From positions 1-7,930 of the forward strand of contig NCCR01000193.1 of NCBI GenBank assembly GCA_002279765.1: a stretch of 7,930 bases of DNA, written 5' to 3'. Source of the stretch: Verrucomicrobia bacterium 12-59-8. Its GTDB lineage: Bacteria > Verrucomicrobiota > Verrucomicrobiae > Verrucomicrobiales > Verrucomicrobiaceae. The translations under genes were made by a program, and so were the position numbers. Positions 1-6,829 of this stretch are shown here, in pieces. Under the pieces are notes generated by a model. It ran no database searches. It had not been told where the DNA came from and worked only from the letters and a program-made list of their open reading frames with translations. Positions within the stretch are counted from its first letter, which is position 1; the number at the start of each line of letters is the position of its first letter.

Positions 1-64
1 GGCGGGATACGGGTGCGCGGGATAAGTGGTCACCCATCCGAAGATACCCCTCACAGCAGGGGTA
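1..64. other. Non-coding left edge, possible mobile-element terminus
   Basis: I see no convincing gene in the first 150 bases. An 8-base direct repeat, GCGGGATA, occurs at 2-9 and 17-24, and the second copy runs on into AAGTGGTCACCC. Tandem units of the form 'GGGATAAGTGGTCACC' recall the multiple terminal repeats of IS21-family insertion sequences. No istA or istB coding sequence is visible, so at most the outer end of an element is inside the window. An alternative is the tail of an ordinary gene ending at the TAA at 23-25. The IS reading is an inference from motif resemblance only. Confidence 0.22.
45..64. terminator. Small inverted repeat, possible weak terminator
   Basis: TACCCC (45-50) and GGGGTA (59-64) are perfect reverse complements around an 8-base loop. 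On the + strand the stem is followed by CAATTTATAT, which is AT-rich but not a real T-tract. It could end a gene entering from the left (for example one stopping at 23-25) or be part of an element end. The short stem and missing T-run keep confidence low. Confidence 0.25.
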
Positions 65-104
65 CAATTTATATCTCAACTTTGTGGGTAAAGCTCAGAT
101 CTCT

Positions 105-131
105 GCCACCGCACTCCACGACGCTGTCGCG
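105..131 (+). repeat. Intergenic repeat, copy A
   Basis: This 27-base unit contains the cores ACCGCACTCCA and ACGCTGTCGCG. It matches the reverse complement of 791-817 at 24 of 27 positions, with differences only at unit positions 3, 15 and 16. It lies 19 bases beyond the stop codon of acpH. Two copies in opposite orientation within 700 bases, both outside genes, suggest a dispersed extragenic repeat family rather than chance. Confidence 0.7.
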
Positions 132-150
132 CACTCGCATGCGCCATGCC

Positions 151-723
151 TCACCCCTCCAGCACCTCCCCCTTCAGCATCGGAAAGAACCCCTCAAAGT
201 CCTCCCGAAACCCCTCATACTGTGCCTCCAGCACCCCCATCGCCGCCGCCAGATCAAACGGAAACCTCAGCCTCCGCGACATCCTCCTCAGCGTCATCTC
301 AATCCCCGCCACAGTCGCATAAGACCCCAGCCAGTCCCCAGCCCGCATGTGCTCCAGCACCGCGCACGCCTCCGCCGGAATATGCCCCCGTACCTCCCCC
401 ACCGAATCATAAAACCCATGCACAAACTCCCCCAACGGCTCCGTGCTATGTCCGCTCCATCCCGCCGCCAGGAAGTGATCATAAAACACATCCGTCAGCA
501 CCCCGCCATACCTCCTAAACGACTTCTCAAATCGCCTCACACTCCGCCTCACCAGCGGATTCGCATCCGTAAACGCATCAATCGCCCGATGCCTCAAAAT
601 CCCCCGCTGAAACCCTTCGGAGAGTCCCACCATCTCCCACGGCCTCAACCAGTCCGGCAACAAATTCCCCACCCGAAACTCCACCTCCGGCTCCGACAAA
701 TAAAGATGCGCCAGCCAGTTCAT
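151..723 (-). CDS. acpH: Acyl carrier protein phosphodiesterase (AcpH)
   Basis: This enzyme hydrolyses the 4'-phosphopantetheine prosthetic group from holo-acyl carrier protein, giving apo-ACP in the cytoplasm. The 190-residue protein is close to the ~193 residues of E. coli AcpH and collinear with it. Visible motifs are the N-terminal MNWLAHLYLS, GNLLPD (19-24), HRAIDAFTD (45-53) and TDVFYDHFL (77-85). Asp24 corresponds to the metal-site Asp24 of the E. coli enzyme, which is an atypical member of the HD phosphatase family. I chose the ATG at 721-723 because the family begins exactly with MN(F/W)LAHL; an in-frame TTG nine codons upstream would add residues with no family match. No Shine-Dalgarno sequence precedes it. 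The gene stands alone, with 210 bases to the DUF1877 gene upstream, and is bracketed by two inverted copies of a repeat. Confidence 0.9.
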   Translation of the reverse strand: MNWLAHLYLSEPEVEFRVGNLLPDWLRPWEMVGLSEGFQRGILRHRAIDAFTDANPLVRRSVRRFEKSFRRYGGVLTDVFYDHFLAAGWSGHSTEPLGEFVHGFYDSVGEVRGHIPAEACAVLEHMRAGDWLGSYATVAGIEMTLRRMSRRLRFPFDLAAAMGVLEAQYEGFREDFEGFFPMLKGEVLEG

Positions 724-790
724 GGAATCAAAGCGCCCGCATTCTCCCAAAAATCGAGCACCTCCTCAAGAGCTCCCACGCCCCCGCGAA

Positions 791-817
791 CGCGACAGCG
801 TTTTGGAGTGCGGTCGC
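791..817 (-). repeat. Intergenic repeat, copy B (inverted relative to copy A)
   Basis: Read on the minus strand, this is the second copy of the 27-base unit at 105-131 (24/27 identical). It lies 67 bases upstream of the acpH start codon. The repeat may extend: GCGGT (810-814) pairs with ACCGC (840-844), and the DNA between them (CGCAGCGAGGAACGAGCGCAG, about 818-838) carries GAGC/CGAG-type near-repeats. This suggests the full element here runs to about position 848. It lies in the 210-base gap between acpH and the DUF1877 gene, where I see no gene. Confidence 0.7.
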
Positions 818-882
818 GCAGCGAGGAACGAGCGCAGCTACCGCTTTCGAACCGATGAAGGATGCTCAAATTCCAAAGAGCA

Positions 883-899
883 TTCGTCCGGCTGACGAA
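883..899 (-). terminator. Hairpin downstream of the DUF1877 gene
   Basis: TTCGTC (883-888) and GACGAA (894-899) form a perfect 6-base stem with a 5-base loop, 34 bases beyond the stop codon of the DUF1877 gene. On the minus strand the bases that follow are TGCTCTTTGG, only mildly T-rich. It is a plausible but weak intrinsic terminator separating that gene from acpH. Confidence 0.3.
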
Positions 900-933
900 A
901 AGCAGTCTTGGTTTTCATGAGTTCAAAGCGACA

Positions 934-1521
934 TCAGCTAATGTAAACCAAAAGCGCCAGATCCTTCTGAGCCGTCTCAGCTACGAATGCCGTAAGGTCG
1001 GACAGCCTTCCCTCCAAGTAAGCCCAATCCTCTTCCAGATGTGTGTTGTCTCCGCTCCAGTAGATCTCCAGCCTCTCAATCTTCTCCGGATCGAGACGAC
1101 TTCGAAGTACATCTCGATCAACATGCATCAGAAACTCCGAAATACGTTTCACCTCCGTTGATGTAAACGATCTGGCGGGGCCATAGCCAACATCGACATC
1201 TCCTACTGGTTTTCCACATGACACAAGAAACCCCTCTGGAAAATCTCCTTTCCAATTGGTCCCTGTAAAAAGGAAGTGCAGCGCATGCCAGGTCTTGTCG
1301 ATATCGACGGAGTCTTCAGCAGATAGAGGTTCGATAGCGCAACTTGAGATCGGCCGTGGCTTTTGCTTCAAACCAAATAGACGCGAGAAAAAGCCAAGTT
1401 TTTTGACGGGTTTTTTATCGGCATCATCTGGATACAGCAAGGCATCAATCTTGCTCGGATCTTCATGGAGAGATGACCGAACATGCTCCGGAACACGCGC
1501 GAGATTTCCGATCATGCTCAT
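934..1521 (-). CDS. DUF1877 / YfbM-family protein of unknown function
   Basis: This 195-residue protein belongs to the DUF1877 family (E. coli YfbM type, ~167 residues), whose molecular function is unknown. The evidence is the N-terminal MSMIGNLARV, matching the family start MGMIG, and the core VDIDKTWHALHFLFTG (72-87), matching the 'LDIDK.W..LHF.LTG' block. Later, LRSRLDPEKIERLEIYW (139-155) fits the family's C-terminal 'L...L...EIYP' segment. Residues 33-60 are an extra lysine-rich insert (DADKKPVKKLGFFSRLFGLKQK) compared with YfbM. The ATG at 1519-1521 fits the family start. No signal peptide or membrane segment is seen, so it should be cytoplasmic. It lies 25 bases downstream of the oxidoreductase gene and may be co-transcribed. 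Its DNA is clearly AT-richer than its neighbours, suggesting separate acquisition. Confidence 0.75.
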   Translation of the reverse strand: MSMIGNLARVPEHVRSSLHEDPSKIDALLYPDDADKKPVKKLGFFSRLFGLKQKPRPISSCAIEPLSAEDSVDIDKTWHALHFLFTGTNWKGDFPEGFLVSCGKPVGDVDVGYGPARSFTSTEVKRISEFLMHVDRDVLRSRLDPEKIERLEIYWSGDNTHLEEDWAYLEGRLSDLTAFVAETAQKDLALLVYIS

Positions 1522-1546
1522 AGCAAAAATATGGTTTGGTAAAGTC

Positions 1547-2725
1547 CTACACCTTCACCCACCCCTTCGTCTCCGAGCTCTCCAAGATCGCCTCACACAG
1601 CTTAATCTCATGGTGCCCGTCCTCCGCCGTCGCAAACAGCACCGGCGTCTGCTTCCCACTCGCGATGTGTTCGTAAATGGCGCGGTAGTGCATCTTGTGC
1701 CCATCACTGAAACCCTCCGCATGCCCCGGCGGATAGTCCGTATAATTCGCCACATCCTCCAAAAATCCCGGCGTGCCACGCTGCAAAATCTGGTTCGGCT
1801 CATCACGCCGTCCCAGCGTGATCTCATTCGGCTGCTGCAGATCCCACCGCACGCTGCCCTTCGTCCCATAGATGCCAAAACTCAGGCTGCACTTCCACCC
1901 CGCCGCCACCTGCGAGATGCTCGCATTCGCATGCACCCCGTCCGCAAACCCATGCTTCGCCTTCCCAAACTTTAAGAGCACACTGCCGAAGTCCTCAGTG
2001 TCCACCTTGTAGTCCACCATCTTCTTCGGATCCACCTTCGCAAACGTCTTCACCTCACCCTTCGGCCGCTTGCGCGTCTTGTAAAAAGTCTCGATGTGCG
2101 CAAACACACTCTCCGTCTTCGCCCCGAGCACAAAACCCACCGCATCGATCCAGTGCGTTCCCACATCGCCCACCGCGCGCAGTTTGCCGCCTTCGCTGGA
2201 AAGAATGCGCCAGTTGTAGTCCGTCTCATGCAGCAGCCAGTCCTGGAAGAAGTGACCCTGGACGTGAATGATCTTCCCGAGGTCACCGCGTGCCACCATG
2301 GCGCGCATCTGGAGGATGGCGGGGAAGAAGCGGCACATGTAGTTCACTGCGAAAACCGGGCCCTTCTTGCCGCCCTTGCGCACTGCATCCACCACCAGTT
2401 GCGTGTCCTTTGTCGTCATCCCCAGCGGCTTCTCACAGATCACATGCTTGCCCATCTCCAGCGCATGCAGGCACTGCTCCACATGCACCTTGTTCGGCGA
2501 AGTGATGTGCACCACATCGATGTTCGGGCTCGTGTACATCGCCTCGTAATCGTAGTCCCCATAGATCTCCGGAATCCCCCACAGATTCCCCACCTGCCGC
2601 GCGCTCTTCGTCGAGCCACAAATGCCGTTCACGGTAACACCGAGCCGTTTGAGCGCCTCGATATGAACAGGTCCAATGAAGCCGGTGCCAATAACGCCGG
2701 CGCGAAGTTGATGAAGGGGTGTCAT
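1547..2725 (-). CDS. Gfo/Idh/MocA-family NAD(P)-dependent oxidoreductase
   Basis: This 392-residue cytoplasmic dehydrogenase should oxidise or reduce a sugar, inositol or related polyol with NAD(P). The N-terminal Rossmann fold shows the dinucleotide motif GVIGTGFIG (10-18), then HITSPNKVH (73-81) and the family signature CEKPLG (97-102), in which Lys99 is the usual catalytic/cofactor-contacting lysine. The second signature, GDVGTHWIDAV (186-196), supplies the conserved Asp187 and His191. The rest forms the C-terminal alpha/beta substrate domain. I chose the ATG at 2723-2725; a TTG 12 codons upstream only adds a stretch unlike the family. The substrate cannot be read from sequence. The late block DYPPGHAEGFSDGHKMHYRAIY is typical of this family in sugar-catabolic gene sets of PVC bacteria. 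It is divergent from the kinase and leads into the DUF1877 gene. Confidence 0.9.
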   Translation of the reverse strand: MTPLHQLRAGVIGTGFIGPVHIEALKRLGVTVNGICGSTKSARQVGNLWGIPEIYGDYDYEAMYTSPNIDVVHITSPNKVHVEQCLHALEMGKHVICEKPLGMTTKDTQLVVDAVRKGGKKGPVFAVNYMCRFFPAILQMRAMVARGDLGKIIHVQGHFFQDWLLHETDYNWRILSSEGGKLRAVGDVGTHWIDAVGFVLGAKTESVFAHIETFYKTRKRPKGEVKTFAKVDPKKMVDYKVDTEDFGSVLLKFGKAKHGFADGVHANASISQVAAGWKCSLSFGIYGTKGSVRWDLQQPNEITLGRRDEPNQILQRGTPGFLEDVANYTDYPPGHAEGFSDGHKMHYRAIYEHIASGKQTPVLFATAEDGHHEIKLCEAILESSETKGWVKV

Positions 2726-2760
2726 GCAGGCGCAGTGAAGCGCGAGGAGGGGCTTGGTCA

Positions 2761-2803
2761 ATGCAGCAAAGTACTCGCTGCATGATTTGGTGGATCATGC
2801 TGC
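2761..2803. promoter_or_regulatory. Overlapping inverted repeats in the divergent intergenic region
   Basis: Between the start codons of the oxidoreductase (leftward) and the kinase (rightward), two perfect 7-base inverted repeats overlap. The first is ATGCAGC (2761-2767) with GCTGCAT (2777-2783), 9-base loop. The second is GCATGAT (2780-2786) with ATCATGC (2794-2800), 7-base loop. They share bases 2780-2783, so only one can form at a time in RNA; as DNA they would be adjacent dyad operators. I cannot pick out a convincing -10/-35 pair for either gene. A regulatory role is inference from position and symmetry. Confidence 0.4.
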
Positions 2804-2830
2804 GTTCTTAAGGATACTCAGCTTCCCTCC

Positions 2831-5425
2831 ATGCCTCCCGATTCCAATGATTTCTCAGCTACTCCATCAGACGATGGGGATGGGCCGCTGGAAAGGGGGG
2901 ACGAAAAGCCCGGCGATGTCCTCGGTGCCTTCCGCCTCCTCGAAAAACTCGGCGAAGGCGGCTTCGGCCTCGTCTGGCGCGCCGAGCAAACGCACCCCGT
3001 GCGGCGCGAGGTCGCCCTCAAGCTCCTCAAGCGCGGCATGGACTCGCGCCAGATCCTCGCCCGCTTCGAGCAGGAGCGCCGCATGCTCGCGGCCATGGAG
3101 CACCCCTGCATCGCCACCATGCTCGATGCCGGCATGTCCCCCGACGGCCGCCCCTTCTTCGTCATGGAGCTGCTGCGCGGCCTGCCCATCACCACCTACT
3201 GCGAAACCCACCACCTCCTGCTGCGCGAGCGCATCCGCCTTTTCCGCGAAGTCTGCAGCGGCGTGCAGCACGCCCACCAGAAAGGCGTCATCCACCGTGA
3301 CCTCAAGCCCTCCAACATCCTCGTCACCGAAGTGGATGGCCGCCCCGTCCCCAAGATCATCGACTTCGGCATCGCCAAGGCGCTCGCCTCCGGAGGCATC
3401 GAAGCCATGACCTTCGCCACGCAGGCAAATTTCGTCCTCGGCACCCCGCACTACATGTCCCCGGAGCAGATCGCCGATGTCGGCAGCGTGGACACCCGCA
3501 GCGACATCTATGCCCTCGGCACCGTCCTGTATGAACTCCTCACCGGCAGCCCGCCCTTTGCCGAAGTGACGAAGCAGGGCCAGACCCGCCAGGAATTCTG
3601 GCGCATCGTCCAGGAGAAACGTCCCCCGCGTCCTTCCACCAGCTACACCACCAAGACCGTTGCCGCGCCTTCACCTGCGCAAGAGGCGCGCATGGATGTT
3701 TCCAAGCTGCCCGCAGATCTCGACTGGATCGCCCTGCGCGCGCTCGAAAAAGAACCCCAGCGCCGCTACCAAAGCGCCGCCGAGTTCGCTGCCGATCTGC
3801 AATGTTTCCTTGATGGCGCACCCGTCTCCGCGCACCCACCCAGCGCGGCCTACATCACCTCCCGCTGGATCAAACGCCACCGCGTCGCCTTTGCCGCTGC
3901 ATGCATCAGTTTGCTCGCCTTGGTGAATGGCGCGGGCATCGCCATCTGGCAGGCCAAGCTGGCCCGCGAGGCGCAGGGACGCGCCGAGTCCGAGTCACTG
4001 CGCAGCCGTGAGTCAGCCGCCTTCCTCACCAGTCTGCTGGGGGAAGTCGCCGACGAAGTGCGCAACGGCCGCAACCCCGAAGCACTCCGCCTTGCCCTCA
4101 TCAGCAGCCAGCAGCGCATCGAAGACATGCACGAAGATCCCGATCTGCAAATCGAGCTCATGCGCCAGGTCGCCCGCCTGTTCGATCTCATGAGCGACCG
4201 CAAGCTCTCTCTGGATGCGCTCCGTCGTTGCGCCGAACTCTCCGCCGCACGGCTCGGCCCCGAAAACCCCGCCGCACGTGAGGCCGCCTTCCAGCACCTC
4301 TACATGGCGGTCGATCACGGCTCTCGTATCGAAGCCGTGGATCTCCTTAAAGCCCTCCGTACCCACATCGAGCAGCACGAAGGACGCGGCAGCGAAAACT
4401 GGTTCAGGGCGCAGCGCCTCCTCGTGCGCCTCTGGATCAAACTCCGCCGCGGCAAAGACGCCGCGCAGGAAGCAGCCGCGACAGTGGCCGAAGCGCGCCA
4501 GCAGCACATCAGCGGCATGGCGTTGCATCACATCCTCATGGACCACGCCTCCGCGCTGGAGTCAGCGCGCGAGTTCGACGCCGCCGAGAAACAAATCGAA
4601 GAAGGCATCGCCCTTTCCCGTCAGCGGGGAGATCTCGCCGCGCGCCAGTCCGAGTTCGACCTGCGGCTCGTGGAGCTCATGATCCATCGCGGCAGCCATG
4701 CGCGCGCCGCTGAGATGCAGGCCGCCGTCGTCAAGCGCCTCAAAGCCCAGCCGGACCCCGCCGGCCTTCCCCACCAGCTCATCTGGCTCGCCGAAATCGA
4801 AAACCGCGCGCACCTCCATGCTCAGGCCATCGACCACACCCATGAAGCCATCGATCTCATCAAAGTCCGCACCGCCGCCATCTCATCAGAAGACGCACGC
4901 GCCAACACCCTGCGTGACGACATGCTCATGGCACTGGAAATAAAGAGCGCCGCCCATCGCGGCCTCAAGCAGCCCGACGACGCCATCGCCACCGCCCAGG
5001 AAGGCCTGCGCGTCGCCCGGCAGGGCGGCAATGAAACCCTCATCACCCGCGCACTCGCCGCACTCGCCAGTGCGCAGGAGTCTGCCGGCCACCTCGAAGA
5101 ATCCTGGCAGCTCCACCACCAAATCTACGAAAACCACGCCGCCCACAACGCCAGCTACAAAAACCGCCTCGACGACCTCCGCGAACTCGCCCGCATCCGC
5201 CTCCTCCAAGGGCGGCCTGAGGAAGCCCTCGCCCACGCCCGCGACGCCTGGCACCAGACGCTGGCGGAGCCGTCTTCCCAGATGGAGCCGGACTATCTGG
5301 AATACATGGCGGAGTTTGCGCTTAAGACTTGGAAGGCGGTGCAGGCGGCCAGACCGACGGCGGCGGTGCCGGAAGAAGTAGGGGCCTGGAAGAAAGCGGC
5401 TGGGGAAGAGGGGACGAAACGCTGA
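2831..5425 (+). CDS. Membrane-anchored Ser/Thr protein kinase with TPR-like C-terminal region
   Basis: This 864-residue protein should phosphorylate Ser/Thr on unknown targets. An acidic N-terminal tail (1-30) precedes a complete Hanks-type kinase domain (about 34-328): glycine loop GEGGFGLVW (41-49), VALK with Lys64, helix-C Glu82, HRDLKPSN (155-162, catalytic Asp157), DFG (178-180), GTPHYMSPE (204-212) and SDIYALG (224-230). All catalytic residues are present. The C-lobe contains a spacer (265-292) and then DLDWIALRALEKEPQRRY, typical of PVC-group kinases. One hydrophobic segment (about 352-373) follows arginines and lysine. Residues 380-840 are alpha-helical with TPR-like helix pairs, clearest near 581-601, 622-642, 661-680, 714-734, 754-773 and 795-815. 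The usual topology would put the kinase in the cytoplasm and the TPR part outside. The ATG at 2831 is preceded by a pyrimidine-rich CTTCCCTCC, not a ribosome-binding site. Confidence 0.92.
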   Translation: MPPDSNDFSATPSDDGDGPLERGDEKPGDVLGAFRLLEKLGEGGFGLVWRAEQTHPVRREVALKLLKRGMDSRQILARFEQERRMLAAMEHPCIATMLDAGMSPDGRPFFVMELLRGLPITTYCETHHLLLRERIRLFREVCSGVQHAHQKGVIHRDLKPSNILVTEVDGRPVPKIIDFGIAKALASGGIEAMTFATQANFVLGTPHYMSPEQIADVGSVDTRSDIYALGTVLYELLTGSPPFAEVTKQGQTRQEFWRIVQEKRPPRPSTSYTTKTVAAPSPAQEARMDVSKLPADLDWIALRALEKEPQRRYQSAAEFAADLQCFLDGAPVSAHPPSAAYITSRWIKRHRVAFAAACISLLALVNGAGIAIWQAKLAREAQGRAESESLRSRESAAFLTSLLGEVADEVRNGRNPEALRLALISSQQRIEDMHEDPDLQIELMRQVARLFDLMSDRKLSLDALRRCAELSAARLGPENPAAREAAFQHLYMAVDHGSRIEAVDLLKALRTHIEQHEGRGSENWFRAQRLLVRLWIKLRRGKDAAQEAAATVAEARQQHISGMALHHILMDHASALESAREFDAAEKQIEEGIALSRQRGDLAARQSEFDLRLVELMIHRGSHARAAEMQAAVVKRLKAQPDPAGLPHQLIWLAEIENRAHLHAQAIDHTHEAIDLIKVRTAAISSEDARANTLRDDMLMALEIKSAAHRGLKQPDDAIATAQEGLRVARQGGNETLITRALAALASAQESAGHLEESWQLHHQIYENHAAHNASYKNRLDDLRELARIRLLQGRPEEALAHARDAWHQTLAEPSSQMEPDYLEYMAEFALKTWKAVQAARPTAAVPEEVGAWKKAAGEEGTKR

Positions 5426-5442
5426 GGTCGGGGCCCCGTCTG

Positions 5443-6699
5443 CTACCGCTTCGCCCCAAAGCAATACGCATACTTGTCCGAGCGCATGAAGATCTGGCCA
5501 TCCGACACTGCCGGGCTCGCGTTGGTCACACTGGTGTCATCCGCGATCACGTTCGTTGCCAGCACCTCAAATTGTGGTTTGGCGGCGAGCACCACGGAGC
5601 CCGACTGCCGGCTCGTGTAGTAGAGCCGGTCGCCGCTGAGCAGCGGGGTCGCATACCAGCGGTCGCGCTTCTGCTTCATCAGGGGCTGCTCATAGACCGT
5701 CTCCCCGGTCTTCGCATCCAGACACGTGGCGCTGCCGCGCATGTCATTGACGAAGTAGAGGTGCCCGTCGTGGTACACCGGCGAGCCGACGTTCGAGCCC
5801 TTCTGCACCTGCCAGACGATGTGCGTCGCGGTGACGTCGCCTTTGCCACCAGCGCGCACGGCGAAGGCCTTGCCACCGCCACCGAGCACAAACACCACGC
5901 CATCATGCGCCACGACCGAGGGGCACAGCTCAGCAGCCTTGATGCCGTCGCAGGACCACAGTTCTTTGCCGTCCTTTGGATCAAAGGCGCGCAGTTTGCC
6001 GCTGGAGTTCACCACGAGTTCATCGTGACCTCCCACCTTCACAATCGTCGGCGTGTTCCATGAAGCCGGAAAGCCTTTGGCGCTCCAGACCGTCCTGCCT
6101 GTCTTGCGGTCAAGCGCGAGAAGCTGATTGCTCTCCAGAGCGGCGTTCACGATCAGCAGATCGCCATACAGGATGGGCGAGGTCCCGACGCCCCAGGGAT
6201 GAGGCTTTTCGCCCACACTCACATCCCACACCTTTTTACCGTCCATGGTGAAGGCAAAGACTCCCGCGTTGGCCATGAAAAAGAACACGCCCTTGCCATC
6301 GGTAACCGCCGAGCTGGACGCATAACCATGCATCGTGATGTAGGTGCCGGTATAGGCCGTGTTCGGCAGGTCGGTCTTGACCGGGTAATCCCACAGAATC
6401 TTGCCGCTGCGCTTGTCGAGGCACAAGGCGTGGCGCGTCAGCTTGGTCATGTCTCCAGGGTCTTTGATGTCCAGACCGTAGCCGCTGTAGCTGGTGAGGA
6501 AGACCCGGTCTCCGCTCACGATGGGGCTTGATGAACCCGGTCCCGGCAGCTCGGTGCGCCAGACCAGGTTTTCCTTCTCGCTCCAGTTCAGCGGCAGATT
6601 CGTCTCGGTGGTGACACCGTCGCCAGTGGGCCCTCGAAATTGCGGCCAGTCGGCGGCAAAGCAAGGCAGAGAGAGGGCGGTCAGGAGAAGCGCGCGCAT
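5443..6699 (-). CDS. Exported PQQ-like beta-propeller repeat protein
   Basis: This 418-residue protein has a short signal peptide (MRALLLTALSLPCFA, likely cut after Ala15), so it should act in the periplasm or outside. The mature part starts DWPQFRGPTGDG, a hallmark of the abundant PQQ-binding-like propeller proteins of Verrucomicrobiota and Planctomycetota. Propeller strands recur as '(L/V)W' motifs at NLVWRTE (45-51), ILWDYPV (101-107), KVWDVSV (156-162), TVWSAKG (203-209), ELWSCDG (246-252), IVWQVQK (294-300) and TVYEQPL (334-340). They alternate with 'SP(I/V)..GD..' strands, consistent with 7-8 blades. No separate cytochrome c or catalytic domain is present, so it may be a binding or scaffold propeller rather than a true quinoprotein dehydrogenase; whether it binds PQQ is open. 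It lies 117 bases downstream of the SGNH-like gene, same strand, and converges on the kinase. Confidence 0.88.
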   Translation of the reverse strand: MRALLLTALSLPCFAADWPQFRGPTGDGVTTETNLPLNWSEKENLVWRTELPGPGSSSPIVSGDRVFLTSYSGYGLDIKDPGDMTKLTRHALCLDKRSGKILWDYPVKTDLPNTAYTGTYITMHGYASSSAVTDGKGVFFFMANAGVFAFTMDGKKVWDVSVGEKPHPWGVGTSPILYGDLLIVNAALESNQLLALDRKTGRTVWSAKGFPASWNTPTIVKVGGHDELVVNSSGKLRAFDPKDGKELWSCDGIKAAELCPSVVAHDGVVFVLGGGGKAFAVRAGGKGDVTATHIVWQVQKGSNVGSPVYHDGHLYFVNDMRGSATCLDAKTGETVYEQPLMKQKRDRWYATPLLSGDRLYYTSRQSGSVVLAAKPQFEVLATNVIADDTSVTNASPAVSDGQIFMRSDKYAYCFGAKR

Positions 6700-6810
6700 G
6701 GCTGGGAATGAGTTGGTTGGTTAATGTCACAACGGTTAAATCCCTGATTGCTTGCATCCAGAACTCCCGCACGCAGACCCAGATGCGTGGACTCACAGCC
6801 TGGGCGGCAC

Positions 6811-6829
6811 CGGCGTTTACTGAACGCCG
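6811..6829 (-). terminator. Hairpin spanning the stop codon of the SGNH-like gene
   Basis: CGGCGTT (6811-6817) and AACGCCG (6823-6829) form a perfect 7-base stem with a 5-base loop. The TAA stop (6817-6819) of the SGNH-like gene falls inside it. On the minus strand it is followed by GTGCCGCCC, not a T-tract, so it is not a classical intrinsic terminator. It could protect the 3' end of the message or reduce read-through into the propeller gene. Confidence 0.3.

Noticed and set aside
1..45. Minus-strand similarity of GGATGGGTGACCAC to a 5S rRNA segment
   Set aside because: The phrase resembles eukaryotic-type 5S rRNA only over about 14 bases; the surrounding helices are absent. Treated as chance.
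13..858. Long rightward open frame opposite acpH
   Set aside because: Its product is rich in Pro, Arg, His and Ser with no family resemblance, and it lies antisense to a clearly recognised acpH. It is a GC-rich shadow frame.
2096..2785. 229-codon rightward frame opposite the oxidoreductase
   Set aside because: It is antisense to the Rossmann domain with its intact motifs; its His/Arg-rich composition is that of a mirror frame.
3196..4546. Several 80-180 codon leftward frames inside the kinase gene
   Set aside because: All are antisense to an uninterrupted 864-codon kinase with conserved motifs; they reflect the third-position GC bias.
5426..5442. Palindrome CGGGGCCCCG (5429-5438) between the converging kinase and propeller stops as a two-way terminator
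   Set aside because: It has no loop, so it would fold to a three-base stem at best, and there is no T-tract on either strand.
5329..6063. 244-codon rightward frame over the kinase end and propeller gene
   Set aside because: It overlaps two well-supported genes and has no recognisable domain.
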